A stretch of DNA of 64,000 nt from assembly GCF_000182565.1 (NCBI RefSeq), contig NW_015971545.1, positions 962,787 through 1,026,786 of the forward strand, given 5' to 3'. This stretch comes from Spizellomyces punctatus DAOM BR117 (lineage: Eukaryota > Chytridiomycota > Chytridiomycetes > Spizellomycetales > Spizellomycetaceae). The position numbers and the translations under genes are program-made. This document shows positions 34,442 through 44,074 of the stretch, one piece after another. Numbering within the stretch: the first letter of the stretch is position 1; every line of letters starts with the position of its first letter. The notes beneath the pieces are model-generated. The model was not told the origin of the DNA, ran no database searches, and worked only from the letters and a program-made list of their open reading frames with translations.

Positions 34442-35321
34442 TTAGAATCCCCATTCCCCAGGGTAGAGCTCTGCAAAGAGCTCGTGATCGAGTTCTCCGT
34501 ACAAATTTGTGAGGACTGGAGGGAGGTTGAGCTCGGGGGCAGCGGGGGAAGGATTTTCGGTGGAAGTAGGGGTAGCAACTACTGCGGTCGCAGGAGATAA
34601 ACCTTCGGTGGAAGTAGAGGGAGAAACCACTACATTTGGGGGGGATAGACCTTCGGTGGAAGTAGAGGGAGAAACTAAGGTAGTGGGCGGATGACCTTCC
34701 GTAAAACTGACTGCCGCACGAGCTGAAGGCGGTTCCGAGGCTGACGGAGCCCTAATCAAATGTACGCTCGAGGATCCCCTTTTATAGGATGCTAACGATG
34801 TCGCCCGTACAACTGGGATGCTCAGCACCGTACCAATCCTCCAATACGCGTTCATTTCCGGGTTGTGCGGGCTTGTGAAGCGGTGAATCGCGAACGGCTG
34901 GTAGGTTTGCGGGACTATTTGCGGCGGTCCTGACATTCTGGGATCCATGGAGTTTCGGTAACCCTATAATCGAATGTTAGCATATCAAATAAGCAAACCA
35001 TACTTTTGCAAGTTATATCATTCTTACTTGTGAAGTCCAGTTGATGAAACTGAACATATCCCTATTGCTGATTTCATCGGGATGCCATAGAATGTATGAT
35101 TGCTGAAGGGCGTGTAATCTTAATGATGCCTGCCTCGGCAGTTGAATGGTGATCCAGCATGGTGCTAAGTTCGAAATTGCGTAGTTGATTTTTACTGGGA
35201 GATATGTGTAACGGAGGACATTGACCGGGAAATCATTGTTTTGGGGGAGATGTATCATTTCATGGTGTGGATCGACATCCACGTTGAGCTGTAGCTTCTT
35301 TTTTTGGCCGGGGGTGGACAT
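34442..35321 (-). CDS. Small protein with Ser/Thr-rich tandem repeat, unknown function
   Basis: Two exons: from ATG 35321 to about 35029, and about 34965-34442. They join in phase (WTSQ/GYRNS) across a ~64-nt intron, giving about 273 residues. The N-terminal ~100 residues look folded (VNVLRYTYLPVKINYAISNL, a mixed beta pattern) with conserved-looking hydrophobics. The C-terminal half is disordered and contains 3-4 copies of a 12-residue unit around SPSTSTEGLSP, then an acidic hydrophobic end (NLYGELDHELFAELYPGEWG). There is no signal peptide. The repeat is also visible as a direct DNA repeat at about 34550-34680. A TATA box lies 66 nt upstream of the ATG. Function is not recognised. Confidence 0.62.
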
Positions 35322-35386
35322 GGCAGCAAAGGACGAATGACAATGATATGGGTGGAAGAAGAACGAAAGCGACAGAAAAATGTTGC

Positions 35387-35393
35387 TTTTATA
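35387..35393 (-). promoter_or_regulatory. TATA box of the 34442-35321 gene
   Basis: TATAAAA on the minus strand, 66 nt upstream of the ATG at 35321, is well placed for a core promoter. Confidence 0.5.
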
Positions 35394-35449
35394 GACTATG
35401 GAGATGTGTGCATGTATGCGTGACGATACGTCTGCTGACGGTCAGCCTC

Positions 35450-36071
35450 ACTTGCACCTCTCGACAAAGCCCTCCAGCTCAAACTCCCATTCGTACAGAC
35501 AATTCATCATCATCCATCAAAAGCAAAACCTCATCATTATGGGATGCCATCAGCGTCAACTTACATATTTAGACAAAAGCCCTCACTAAACAATCGCTTT
35601 GACGAAACGCGCTACTGGCTTGATGAGTAAAAGAACACAACCCCCATTCCCATCCTATACCTTCATGCCGACACATGCATTTCGTTCCAGGAATCTATAC
35701 AACAATGATGATATCTCCGGCGACATATCGCAGAGGAGCGCAATAATTGCATACTCTACACAAAATCCCCGGACGAAAGTCTCAAAGATCAAATTCAGGT
35801 GTTCTGTCAAAGGCGTAAAGTCCATGAACAAAAACACTCAAGCCTCAAACTGGTCCAGACCCTCATTCTTGTCGAGAAAGAGAGAGTTATCGCCACGTCA
35901 GAGATAACATATTCCCACACTTCGCAGGACGGAAACCTCCCATACGCTGCCACAGCAGATACAATGATCGAGCTCGAAACAAATCGAACAGAAATGAGCC
36001 CGTTGCTGGACTGGGAAGAGGAAATGGGAGTATATCGAGAAGCCCTCCTGACTGATTACTTTTGTCTCTAG
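35450..36071 (+). pseudogene. Coding-like exons, possible gene or remnant
   Basis: Not recognised. One frame (about 35452-35634) reads LDKALQLKLPFVQTIHHHPS and ends RFDETRYWLDE. Another ends at 36071 with LKLVQTLILVEKERVIATSE and MSPLLDWEEEMGVYREALLT. Both have protein-like composition, but I could not find a donor/acceptor pair that joins them in phase, so the locus may be decayed. Confidence 0.3.
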
Positions 36072-36623
36072 AAGCTCTCTTTCAATGCCAGCGTTTAATG
36101 AAATAACCCAGGTGTGTTACATATGTACAATTTGAGAATAGGTGCAGGTTGTGTCAACCCCAAGGGCTGTAATGCGCAAAAAAGTGATTTGGACTGGCCG
36201 AGCATAACATTCAGCCCTTCAAATGAATCAGAAGAATCATAAACATTAAAATACTAAGAACAGGCACAACGGGCAAGGGGCATATGCTTGCAACTCTTCA
36301 AAAGCTGCTGGGGGTAACAGCAGGACAGTACCGCTGCGAGCTACGAAGACACCGTTAGCAATCGAAAGCCACTCAATCAAACGTAAACGGCCCATTCAGT
36401 GGTAGTGTACCACTCGGCGGAGAGAGCCTGCCATGGCAGTTTATTAGTGTGCACTGAGTACCCCTCGGAGGAGGCAGTGCACACTTACGAGCCATTGCGG
36501 ACGCAAGGCCATCGTAGGAACACATACGAGAAGCAGACCTGGTGACAAGTGACGAGATGATCTCAACGTTCTCAAGACATCGAATTGTTCATGTGGTTAT
36601 GATCTGTCGTTCCAGGGCAACCA
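36072..36623. other. Intergenic
   Basis: No feature recognised before the tRNA. Confidence 0.4.
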
Positions 36624-36695
36624 GGCTCAGTGGTTTAGTGGTATAATACCCGCTTAGGGTGCGGGTGGTCCCGGGTTCGATTCCCGGCTGAGCCC
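36624..36695 (+). tRNA. tRNA-Pro (anticodon AGG)
   Basis: 72-nt cloverleaf identical to the genes at 6190-6261 and 44949-45020. A short T tract near 36716 can terminate Pol III. With 44949-45020 it bounds the 8.3-kb block of duplicated gene families. Confidence 0.95.
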
Positions 36696-37322
36696 CTACA
36701 TTTCAAAATGATTGTCTTTTTGCTTCTCGTCACCTAGTCAGTAAGTTTGTCATTTGGCCAACATGCCCTGAAATATACCGCCACAACTGGGTTGGTAGAA
36801 GGAGGAAACCACCCCCAATCACTAGCACACGTTTGCTAGAGTGATAATACAAGTGCAGTACCACAGTACACCAGTCCTGACCTCTGATTGGCTGCACGCG
36901 GTTCATTGGTGTGCCCCTGGTAATTTATGTTAATACACGCGTGTCTAATTGTTTTGTAATATAGTAGCGTCCATAAATTTTAACATCGGACATCACGCAG
37001 GCAGCCGTCTCAGATCAGCTGTTTTCCTCTACTGTTCAGTGGTATTGAATACTAATATTACATGCTTTTAAAATACAGAAAAACAGGCGAGATACTTTCA
37101 ATGCATTGGATAATAAATGATATAAATGTACTCTGTAACAAATCCAGCAGTATTTGCTATTCTAGTCTTAAAATGGGTCAATGTTGTGCAATGGATATAT
37201 AGGAGTTATATTTGATTTACAGACGCGTGGCAAGTCGCGTGAATCCGGCCCGAGTTGTGCCGACCAGTAGTCCATACAAAAGGCGCACACTGCGCGTCCG
37301 GCATCTCTATCCAACTTGGTCC
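36696..37322 (+). promoter_or_regulatory. Duplicated promoter region of the small gene family
   Basis: From about 36985 to 37322 this sequence is repeated, inverted, at about 40200-40500, and more weakly at about 39380-39600. In each case it ends just before the first ATG of a family member. Two ATTGG (inverted CCAAT) boxes lie at about 36890 and 36906. This is a shared upstream region, not transposon termini. Confidence 0.5.
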
Positions 37323-38697
37323 ATGGACAAGCCGGCCGTAAGACTACCAACCGATGCAACTCATATTACGATTGTTCTTTATAGTGATGAGGCTGTAAAG
37401 GATGATGAGTATTATATGCGGGAGGTTCTGCAGTTACCTTTCCCGTGCTTATGGAAAGTGACTGCATGCCCAGTTCGCGGTGGACGGACCAGAGTCACTA
37501 TAGTTTTGAGACCAGAAGATAAGGCTCTTTCTGATATTCTTGACCATTTAAGAATCATCAGCGATGGGCAATATGAAGTTAACAACTTTATTATTCATAG
37601 TAAATCAGGTCGAAGACTGGGTCTGGAAGAGTGCTGCTCTTCTAGTTTGGATCTGGAAAACACTTTGAGATGTTTGGGCATAATTGGTTAGTAGAGTTGG
37701 TTTCTCATTCTTATTTCCTCATATCGCAAATTTACTGAATGCATGCTTTCAGTTCTGGATGCACCTCCGAATTATGCAGACCTGGTTCAAGAAGCGCTTG
37801 AAGGTAATATTGTATTCATGATATTTGGCCTTATGACTTTCACCGTCTGGAGATGGATTCCCATAACCGCAGGACTTCGATTTGCGTTCTTACCATCGAT
37901 TAGTATGGAGACCAGCTAAAGCATTCGGCCTGGTCAGTCAATCGGTGGCCATTCCCTCCTGCTGTAATTCGACCTGTGGCGGCTATATTCAAAGCAATTG
38001 GACGTAGCGGCAAGCGATATTACTCTGCCTTTCTCTCCTGCTGTGATCTGACTTGCGGCGGCTATATTCAAAGCACCTGGGCGTAGCGGCAAGCGATATC
38101 ACTCTGCCTTTCTCTCCTGCTGTGACCAACTTGGGTGCAGTGGCAAGCGGACTGGGGAGTGGTTCCTCCTTCTACCAACCCAGTTGTGGCGGTGTGGTTC
38201 AAAGCATGTTGGGACGCAGTGGCAAGCGGACTGGGGAGTGGTTCCTCCTTCTACCAACCCAGTTGTGGCGGTATGGTTCAAAGCAGGTTGCGGCACAGTG
38301 GCAAGCGGAGTGGGGTCGGTTGGTTGCATCATACCGAATGCGGCGGTTGCGTTGAAGTACTAGGCATCAAGTCGTTGGTCATTTCGTATTCGTCGTTCGA
38401 TAGACGGATCCCATTTCCAGCTAAGTCGCGCTTTTGTGTGTATTCCTGATTTATCATTTATTATATTCCCAAACTTTAGAAAGGAAGAAAAGGGTCTGGA
38501 CGGAACAAGTAGAAAAGGATCAAGAGGCAGACAGGAGACGCATGAAGGCGCGTTTAATAGATGCTATGGAGTAAGTAACCATTGACTTCTCTAGCTTTTT
38601 ATTACAGATTATTTATCAAATTCGTTACAGGGTTTTAGGTGACCGTGCGGCGGTGGTTCGGCTGGATCAGGATGGTTTTAGCTTTGTTTTGAAATGA
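37323..38697 (+). CDS. Unrecognised gene, founding member of GD-x-x-A/DD-x-G/LK small-gene family
   Basis: Exons 37323-37686, 37753-37803, 38480-38570 and 38631-38697 join in phase, giving about 190 residues. The first exon (about 121 residues) is found only in this copy: beta-rich, with HITIVLYSDEA, RGGRTRVTIVLRPED and NNFIIHSKSGRRLG. The family part follows: PPNYADLVQEALE, a charged helix (EKDQEADRRRMKARLIDAME), and the conserved last exon VLGDRAAVVRLDQDGFSFVLK, then stop. Intron 3 is about 676 nt, far longer than its neighbours, and is filled by a ~79-bp tandem repeat. Function is unknown. Paralogs are at 38854-39200, 39862-40139 and 44075-44230. Confidence 0.6.
37960..38320. repeat. Tandem repeat, ~79-bp period
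   Basis: The GGCAAGCG core recurs at about 38010, 38089, 38142, 38221 and 38300, and GGTTCAAAGCA/TATTCAAAGCA recurs in step. Units diverge into two subtypes. The array lies inside intron 3 of the 37323-38697 gene and accounts for its unusual length. Confidence 0.85.
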
Positions 38698-38853
38698 TGT
38701 ATATACATTTTTTTAAATAAATATATTTGTTTTTACCCTAGCTCTGGCTCGTGTACAGTATGTGCACATTACCACTCCTACATAAGTGCGAATTACAAGT
38801 CGTATCAACGTAATCACCGGACAATTTGCGAACTGTATAGACTTTTGCCACCA

Positions 38854-39200
38854 TCATTTCAAAATGAATCGAACACCTTGATCGTCAATAATAACTTTCG
38901 CCACCCTGTCACCATAGCTCGTCATCATCACTCTATACGCGGGTAATACATGTTGTCAATTAAAACCCGAGCCGGGCCAAATGGACTGACTACCTACTCC
39001 ATATAATCTCTCATACGAGCCCTGTCTCGCTCTTCTTCATGTGCAACCTGGTCGACCACGTCCGTATAATCTGGTGGGCTTTCGGCGCCAGTAGTAATCG
39101 CTGGACCGAGAATTTGAAATGAGCCAACGAGATACTAATATGCATTCAAGACTGACGACTAACTATTTTCCTCCAAGGTACTTGAGGGTTTGGTATCCAT
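38854..39200 (-). CDS. Small-gene family member 2
   Basis: ATG at 39200 (MDTKPSSTLEEN). A proposed intron runs from a GTTAGT donor to a GTCCAG acceptor. The middle exon reads SPPDYTDVVDQVAHEEERDR and ends at 38998, and the last exon 38932-38854 encodes VMMTSYGDRVAKVIIDDQGV, then RFILK and stop. The first intron is tentative, but the last two exons align closely with the copies at 39862-40139 and 38480-38697 and share the same intron phase. About 70 residues, charged and helical. Function is unknown. A 31-bp tandem repeat occupies its 5' leader. Confidence 0.5.
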
Positions 39201-39319
39201 GAGTACAGTGAATTGGCGAGTAAAACGAGTACAGTACACTGAATTGGCGAGTAAATCGAGTACAGTACACTGAATTGGCGAGTAAATCGAGTACAGTACG
39301 CTGAATTGGCGAGTAAATC
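39201..39319. repeat. 31-bp tandem repeat x4
   Basis: Units begin at 39201 (5 bp shorter), 39227, 39258 and 39289. The unit reads GAGTACAGTACACTGAATTG followed by GCGAGTAAATC and is almost identical between copies, so expansion is recent. It lies directly upstream of ATG 39200 on the minus strand and may be part of the 5' leader. Confidence 0.92.
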
Positions 39320-39861
39320 GTACCGTGAAATGGGGGAAAAACCTGGGCGTCAAAGCGTGTAGTCCAAACGATGGCGACTGAAGGTGTACTGGCGTGATCC
39401 CACGTGATCAGAGGCGTCCAAAAGACAAGTATACTAGTAACCCCAAATTTCGTTTTGATATGGCCGACGATGTATTTTATACATATTTTAAAGCATGTAG
39501 AACTAGTCTATTACGTTGAACAGCAGAGGAAACAGTCGATGTGAGACCCTTGCCTCATGTCCGACAAAGAGATATGTAGGAGGTGTACATTTTGTACAAG
39601 TCTTCGAGGTTGATCATGTAGTGATAGCTATGCCTGGCTCAGCTCTGAACATTGCCGAAAAGAAACATGCCTCGTCAAGATGACACCAAAAGACAGAGCA
39701 TTAGTAGATGGATGCAATTCACGGTCAGGTAGTCGTGCTTTTAGTCACAAGAGTAGCATATGTTTTTCAGGTTGTATTATAAGATTGCCATTAACCTTTA
39801 CATTCTTCCAGGATGCACTTCTTATCGATGCAACGTCGTATGGCTGGCAGCTTCCAGGGCC

Positions 39862-40139
39862 TCATTTCAAACTGAATCGAATCCCTTTATCGTCGACAGT
39901 AAGTTTCGCTATACAGTCACCATAAACTCTCCTCACAGCTCTAAAACGAAACGTATGTACATTTTGTCAACTACAACCGAAGCCAAACCACGTGGATTGA
40001 CGACTTACTCTGCACTGGCAAAGATCCGAGCCTGCGTTCTCTTGCGGTCCCGCTCTTCTTCCTCGCTGAATACCACGTCCCCATAAGCGGGTGGATTTTC
40101 TTGGTTTTCTTGGGCTGAAGGGTTAGAAGGGTTGTCCAT
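39862..40139 (-). CDS. Small-gene family member 3
   Basis: Two exons, 40139-40009 and 39940-39862, split by a GTAAGT...TTTTAG intron; 69 residues. It reads MDNPSNPSAQENQENPPAYG, then a charged helix with EEERDRKRTQARIFASAE, and the last exon AVRRVYGDCIAKLTVDDKGI, then RFSLK and stop. Intact start, splice sites and stop make this the cleanest short member. No signal peptide, membrane helix or known domain. The upstream 300 bp match, inverted, the region before 37323. Confidence 0.55.
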
Positions 40140-40732
40140 GATGCGAGATGATGGCTAGATGGAGAGGTCGTGTTGTGACAAGCGTGATTCCACATGATCC
40201 CACGCGTCGGGCGCCCAAGTTGGATGGAGATGCAGGACGCGCCTTTTTATTATGGACTCCTGGTCGCGCCAACACGGTTGCCACAACTATCACCCATTTC
40301 CTTAATACTAGAATAGCAAATATTGCTGGATTTGTTACAGAGTACATGGACAGAATTTATTATGCGATGCATTGAAAGTATCTCGCCTATTTTTCTGTAT
40401 TTCTGAAGTATGTAAAATTAGTATTTAATACCACTGAACAGTAGAGGAAAACAGCTGATCTGAGACGGCCTGAAGTCCGATAAAGAGTTATGGACATGTT
40501 TGGTCATGTAGGATCACGCCAGTACAATACTTGTAGTACTGGTAGGTCGATACTTTTTTGATTTGTTTATCAACCAAGCTATAGCCCCTGGATGCGATGA
40601 GCTTGCTGGGTAGCTTCGGTTTGCATTATGCGCACGTGACCAATCAGATCTGTCCTGTTAAGCTTTTTGGTTGAACGATCATATTGGCGCTAGAATCTTT
40701 TTCTTCCCACTTTTTTCAATCATTTGTTTGTA
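40140..40732. promoter_or_regulatory. Divergent upstream region; CCAAT box
   Basis: The left part (about 40200-40500) is the duplicated promoter of the small-gene family, read on the minus strand. The right part precedes the first H3-like copy and holds GACCAATCAGATCT (about 40637-40650), repeated at about 41618-41632 before a second unit. CCAAT boxes are common in histone promoters; the link here is inference. Confidence 0.45.
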
Positions 40733-41369
40733 ATGGAGAACCATAGGGAAAGATCAGAAGTCATACCTACTGGAACTCTCCAGCTACGTCGTCGCAATAG
40801 AGGCCCTCAGCGGGCACCCGAAGTATGTGAACATGAATATCGTCCATTTTAGACTTGCAGACTGGCCAAGATTCTTGATTATCCGTAATTTGCCTGGTGG
40901 ATAGAATTAACCCAGGGGGGCGGGGAAACCGCCCAGAAACAAAGCGACACTAGCATATTTCGCCCACTGAGCGGATTGACAGTTTTTTTTGTGTGTTTTG
41001 TTTCACAGCTCCTGAGCCTTTTTTAGAGTCACAGGAGTCGCCGGCTGGGAGACACACATCTCAGCAGGTACGTAAGTTACATGAATGTCATCCAGACTGC
41101 CAAAATTTGTTGATTCTCGTAATTTTCCATGTCATAAAAGGAACCCAAATGGCGCGCACCATCGGAAGCCGCGCCGGGTAAGAAACAGCGCAAGGTACGT
41201 GACAGTCTAATCTTTGTCTTTGACATTTCGTTGGGTGTGTTATTCATGCCACCAATTGTATCGTCAGAATCCCGCCTGCAAAGGGGCGGGGGACAAGATG
41301 CAGCAGCGCCCAACCATGTTGCAAGAATTAGGCGGAGGCAGCCTCCAGATACGTCAGAGGGTATTTGAT
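40733..41369 (+). pseudogene. Histone H3-like gene, copy 1 (last exon missing)
   Basis: ATG 40733 opens a basic exon (to 40822). Further exons are 41009-41067, 41141-41194 (APSEAAPGKKQRK, tail-like) and 41268-41369, which ends MLQELGGGSLQIRQRVFD before a GTAAGT donor, aligning with the H3-like exon at 43492-43562. Exons 1 and 2 are themselves duplicates of one another, and their phases do not join. The downstream intron is truncated near 41455 and the exon for helix alpha-2 is absent; a 3' flank like that at 43783 follows directly. So this copy is broken. Confidence 0.5.
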
Positions 41370-41455
41370 GTAAGTATCATTGTGACATGATGAAGCTTTG
41401 TTTGGATATCCTAAAACTTTGTATTTTGGATCATTACACTCCGAAGATAAATACA

Positions 41456-42198
41456 AACAAGTTTAAAATTTAAGTCTCTGTGCATGATCTGTATTTGCAT
41501 ATATTAAATATATTCTTGTCTCAAAGTAAAAGAATTTGATTATCATCGACGCAAGCTGTAGACTCTGTGGAGGTGTTTACGTGAGTGGGAGTGGGGTGGA
41601 CGTCAATTTCATGCAACGTCACCAATCAGATCTATTTCACACGGACTTTGCGAACATATCAATTGAACAATCATATTGGTGCTAGACTCTTTTTTCCTCC
41701 TGCCTTTCAGTCATTTACTTGCAACGGCGGGCAAAAGGAAAACATTAGAAACATTCACACTCATTGGGACAAGTCAATATTCACCTGTCAAGCGGGTTGA
41801 ATTGAATTATAGGTATGAAGCGGAGGTATGTGATTCACCTTAAATCGACGATAAACCTGATGACTCGGTTTCAATTGATGAAAGAGATGGGTCAAATGAC
41901 ACTGTCTCACTTGGTGAGGGCTTGGTACTCCTGGCTGAACGATTATATATTGTCGCTGGACTCTTTCCTCTTCCTCGCCTTTCAATCATCTGTCATTAGA
42001 CTCTTTTTCTTCTTCCTGCCTTCTCAATCATTTATTTATATGGCATCAGAATCATAATCAGAATCTGAACCATTTCGTTTCTGGGACTCACCAGCTGGCC
42101 AGCGACAGAGGTTCTCAGCAGGCAGAGGAAGGATGTGTATGAATGTCATCCAGACGGCCAAACTTGTTTGATTCTCATATTTCCATTTCATAAAACAG
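41456..42198 (+). repeat. Duplicated flanks of H3-like units, degenerate
   Basis: Holds a copy of the 3' flank (GAAGTAAAAGAAT-like; CAAAGTAAAAGAATTTGATT), then a second CCAATCAGATCT promoter copy and first-exon remnants (about 41580-41830, 41930-42120). No intact start-to-stop reading is possible. Confidence 0.4.
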
Positions 42199-42684
42199 CC
42201 AGACGGCGTGCAACCGCCGGATCAACCATCGGAATCGTGCCGAGCAAGGTATGTTCCAGCATAATGTTTGTCCACTGAGTGAGTTGACATTTGGGTTTGT
42301 TTCATGTCACCAGCTATATTGACGGAAATCCGCAACCAAACGGGCCGGGAGGGGAAATGGTACCCAAAGCCGCTTTTCAAGCTGTTCGGCAAATAGCTGA
42401 ACAGCGGAGGGGTCAACCTCCAAATACCAAACACCGTTCTTGAGGTAAAGCATCATTGTGACATGACATGCATTGTATGGCGTTTTGGTTCCCTAAACTT
42501 TTTGTATTTTTGGATCATTGTGCACAGACGCTTCAGCTGATGAGCGAAGGCTTTATGGTGGCCTTCTTGGAAACTCGAACCTCCTCGCCCTGCCCTATCG
42601 AGAATCCGCAACCGGAAGGGCGAGAAGGGGAAAGCAGCGATCCCGAAAGCTGCCTTCGAGAGCGTTTGCCGGGGAGGTCTTAAC
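42199..42684 (+). pseudogene. Histone H3-like gene, copy 2 (fused, degenerate)
   Basis: Exons 42199-42248, 42314-42444 and 42528-42684. The second reads KAAFQAVRQIAEQRRGQPPN, matching H3 LPFQRLVREIAQDF, but then stops. The third starts TLQLMSEGFMVAFLET, matching H3 ALQEASEAYLVGLFED, then runs directly into another copy of the preceding exon (RKLPSRAFAGEVL in a shifted frame). The unit is thus an unequal-crossover fusion of two H3-like genes. Confidence 0.5.
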
Positions 42685-42767
42685 GTAAGTACCATTGTGA
42701 ATTGAATGAAAGCTTTTGTATGGCTTTTGGTATCCTAAAATTTGTATTTTTGGATCATTGTGCACAG

Positions 42768-42872
42768 GGGCTTCAACTGAGCGAGGGATTTATGGTCGTA
42801 ATTTCTGGGAGGTTCAAATTTGCTCGCTGAACACTGTCGCTGCCGGACGATACAGCATCGGAAGGATGATAA
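42768..42872 (+). pseudogene. Histone H3-like exon, copy 3 (frameshifted)
   Basis: After the TGCACAG acceptor the exon reads GLQLSEGFMVV; a frameshift then moves the rest to LAEHCRCRT. The pair matches the alpha-2 exon at 43654. It ends in a palindrome with the minus-strand copy. Confidence 0.5.
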
Positions 42873-42876
42873 ATCA

Positions 42877-42946
42877 TCATTCTTTCGCTTGCTCTACAGT
42901 TCGGCGGCGACAGTGTTCGGCGAGGATATATGCATCTGTAAATTGT
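42877..42946 (-). pseudogene. Histone H3-like gene, copy 4 (3' end only, minus strand)
   Basis: Reads FTDAYILAEHCRRRTVEQAKE and stop on the minus strand, matching FIKDAYMLAQHCRDRTEQ of the intact copy. It is tail-to-tail with copy 3. The rest runs into the assembly gap. Confidence 0.55.
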
Positions 42947-43491
42947 NNNNNNNNNNNNNNNNNNNNNNNNNNNNNNNNNNNNNNNNNNNNNNNNNNNNNN
43001 NNNNNNNNNNNNNNNNNNNNNNNNNNNNNNNNNNNNNNNNNNNNNNNNNNNNNNNNNNNNNNNNNNNNNNNNNNNNNNNNNNNNNNNNNNNNNNNNNNNN
43101 NNNNNNNNNNNNNNNNNNNNNNNNNNNNNNNNNNNNNNNNNNNNNNNNNNNNNNNNNNNNNNNNNNNNNNNNNNNNNNNNNNNNNNNNNNNNNNNNNNNN
43201 NNNNNNNNNNNNNNNNNNNNNNNNNNNNNNNNNNNNNNNNNNNNNNNNNNNNNNNNNNNNNNNNNNNNNNNNNNNNNNNNNNNNNNNNNNNNNNNNNNNN
43301 NNNNNNNNNNNNNNNNNNNNNNNNNNNNNNNNNNNNNNNNNNNNNNNNNNNNNNNNNNNNNNNNNNNNNNNNNNNNNNNNNNNNNNNNNNNNNNNNNNNN
43401 NNNNNNNNNNNNNNNNNNNNNNNNNNNNNNNNNNNNNNNNNNNNNNNNNNNNNNNNNNNNNNNNNNNNNNNNNNNNNNNNNNNNNNNNNNN
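42947..43491. other. Assembly gap (545 N)
   Basis: Unknown bases. The gap lies beside an inverted duplication of H3-like tails, a structure known to collapse in assembly. Confidence 1.
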
Positions 43492-43782
43492 GAAACGTTT
43501 GTCGGGAGATCTTTGAGCAACAAGGAGGAGCTGACCTCGATATTCAACAAAGCGCTTTCGACGTACGTAGTCATGTGTGAATTTGAATGAAAAGCTTTTG
43601 TATGGCTTTTTTGGTATCCTAAAATGTTGTATTTTTGGTATCATTGTGCACAGGCCCTTCAGTTAGCGGGCGAGGCCGTTGTGGTTGGATTCATTAAAGA
43701 TGCGTATATGCTTGCCCAGCATTGTCGCGACCGCACTGAACAGCAGCCGGAGGGTGGGGACAGTGGTGAAGCTAATGAATGA
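43492..43782 (+). CDS. Histone H3-like variant (possible CenH3-type), 5' end lost in gap
   Basis: Two exons, 43492-43562 (5' end in the gap) and 43654-43782. They read NVCREIFEQQGGADLDIQQS, AFD, then ALQLAGEAVVVGFIKDAYML, AQHCRDRT and a short acidic tail. This aligns with H3 from LVREIAQDF to AIHAKRVT: shared REI, DL, Q, SA, ALQ-x-A, EA, V-G, D, A-x-H and T. Loop 1 is one residue longer than in canonical H3, a trait seen in centromeric H3. The alpha-3 segment (H3 MPKDIQLARRIRG) is absent, replaced by EQQPEGGDSGEANE. The same early end appears in copies 3 and 4, so it is probably not a chance stop. Centromeric identity is inference; a decayed or novel H3 variant is equally possible. Confidence 0.62.
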
Positions 43783-44074
43783 TTGTGAGGAAATTTAAAC
43801 ATCTGCTAATGATATGCATATGTATATACGATGTGTATTTTTGTTTCGAAGTAAAAGAATTGATTTGCTATCGCTTTGTGATTTGGAAACGTGTGGTTTC
43901 GAGTATTTATGTGGGAGGCAACCCTCACCCTCGGGGCAAAATTTTAACTCTGTCCATTGAACGGGGCGGTAATGTTAAGTGACAAACTCTTTTTGTTCCA
44001 ATTGTGAGGGCCCCGACGCATAACCCGATTCCGCAAAGATTCAAATCCACATACCAGTCAGACATGAACTTTCT
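43783..44074. other. 3' flank of H3-like gene
   Basis: Homologous to the flank after copy 1 (about 41465-41545). No gene seen. Confidence 0.4.

Noticed and set aside
38854-40139. Histone H4 or H2B identity for the small-gene family
   Set aside because: Charged helix and short length invited the comparison because of the H3-like neighbours, but no H4 or H2B signature motif can be aligned.
36985-40500. Large inverted repeat as termini of a DNA transposon
   Set aside because: The repeated ~330 bp ends just before start codons of paralogous genes, has no terminal motif or target duplication, and a third weaker copy lies at about 39380-39600. Gene duplication explains it better.
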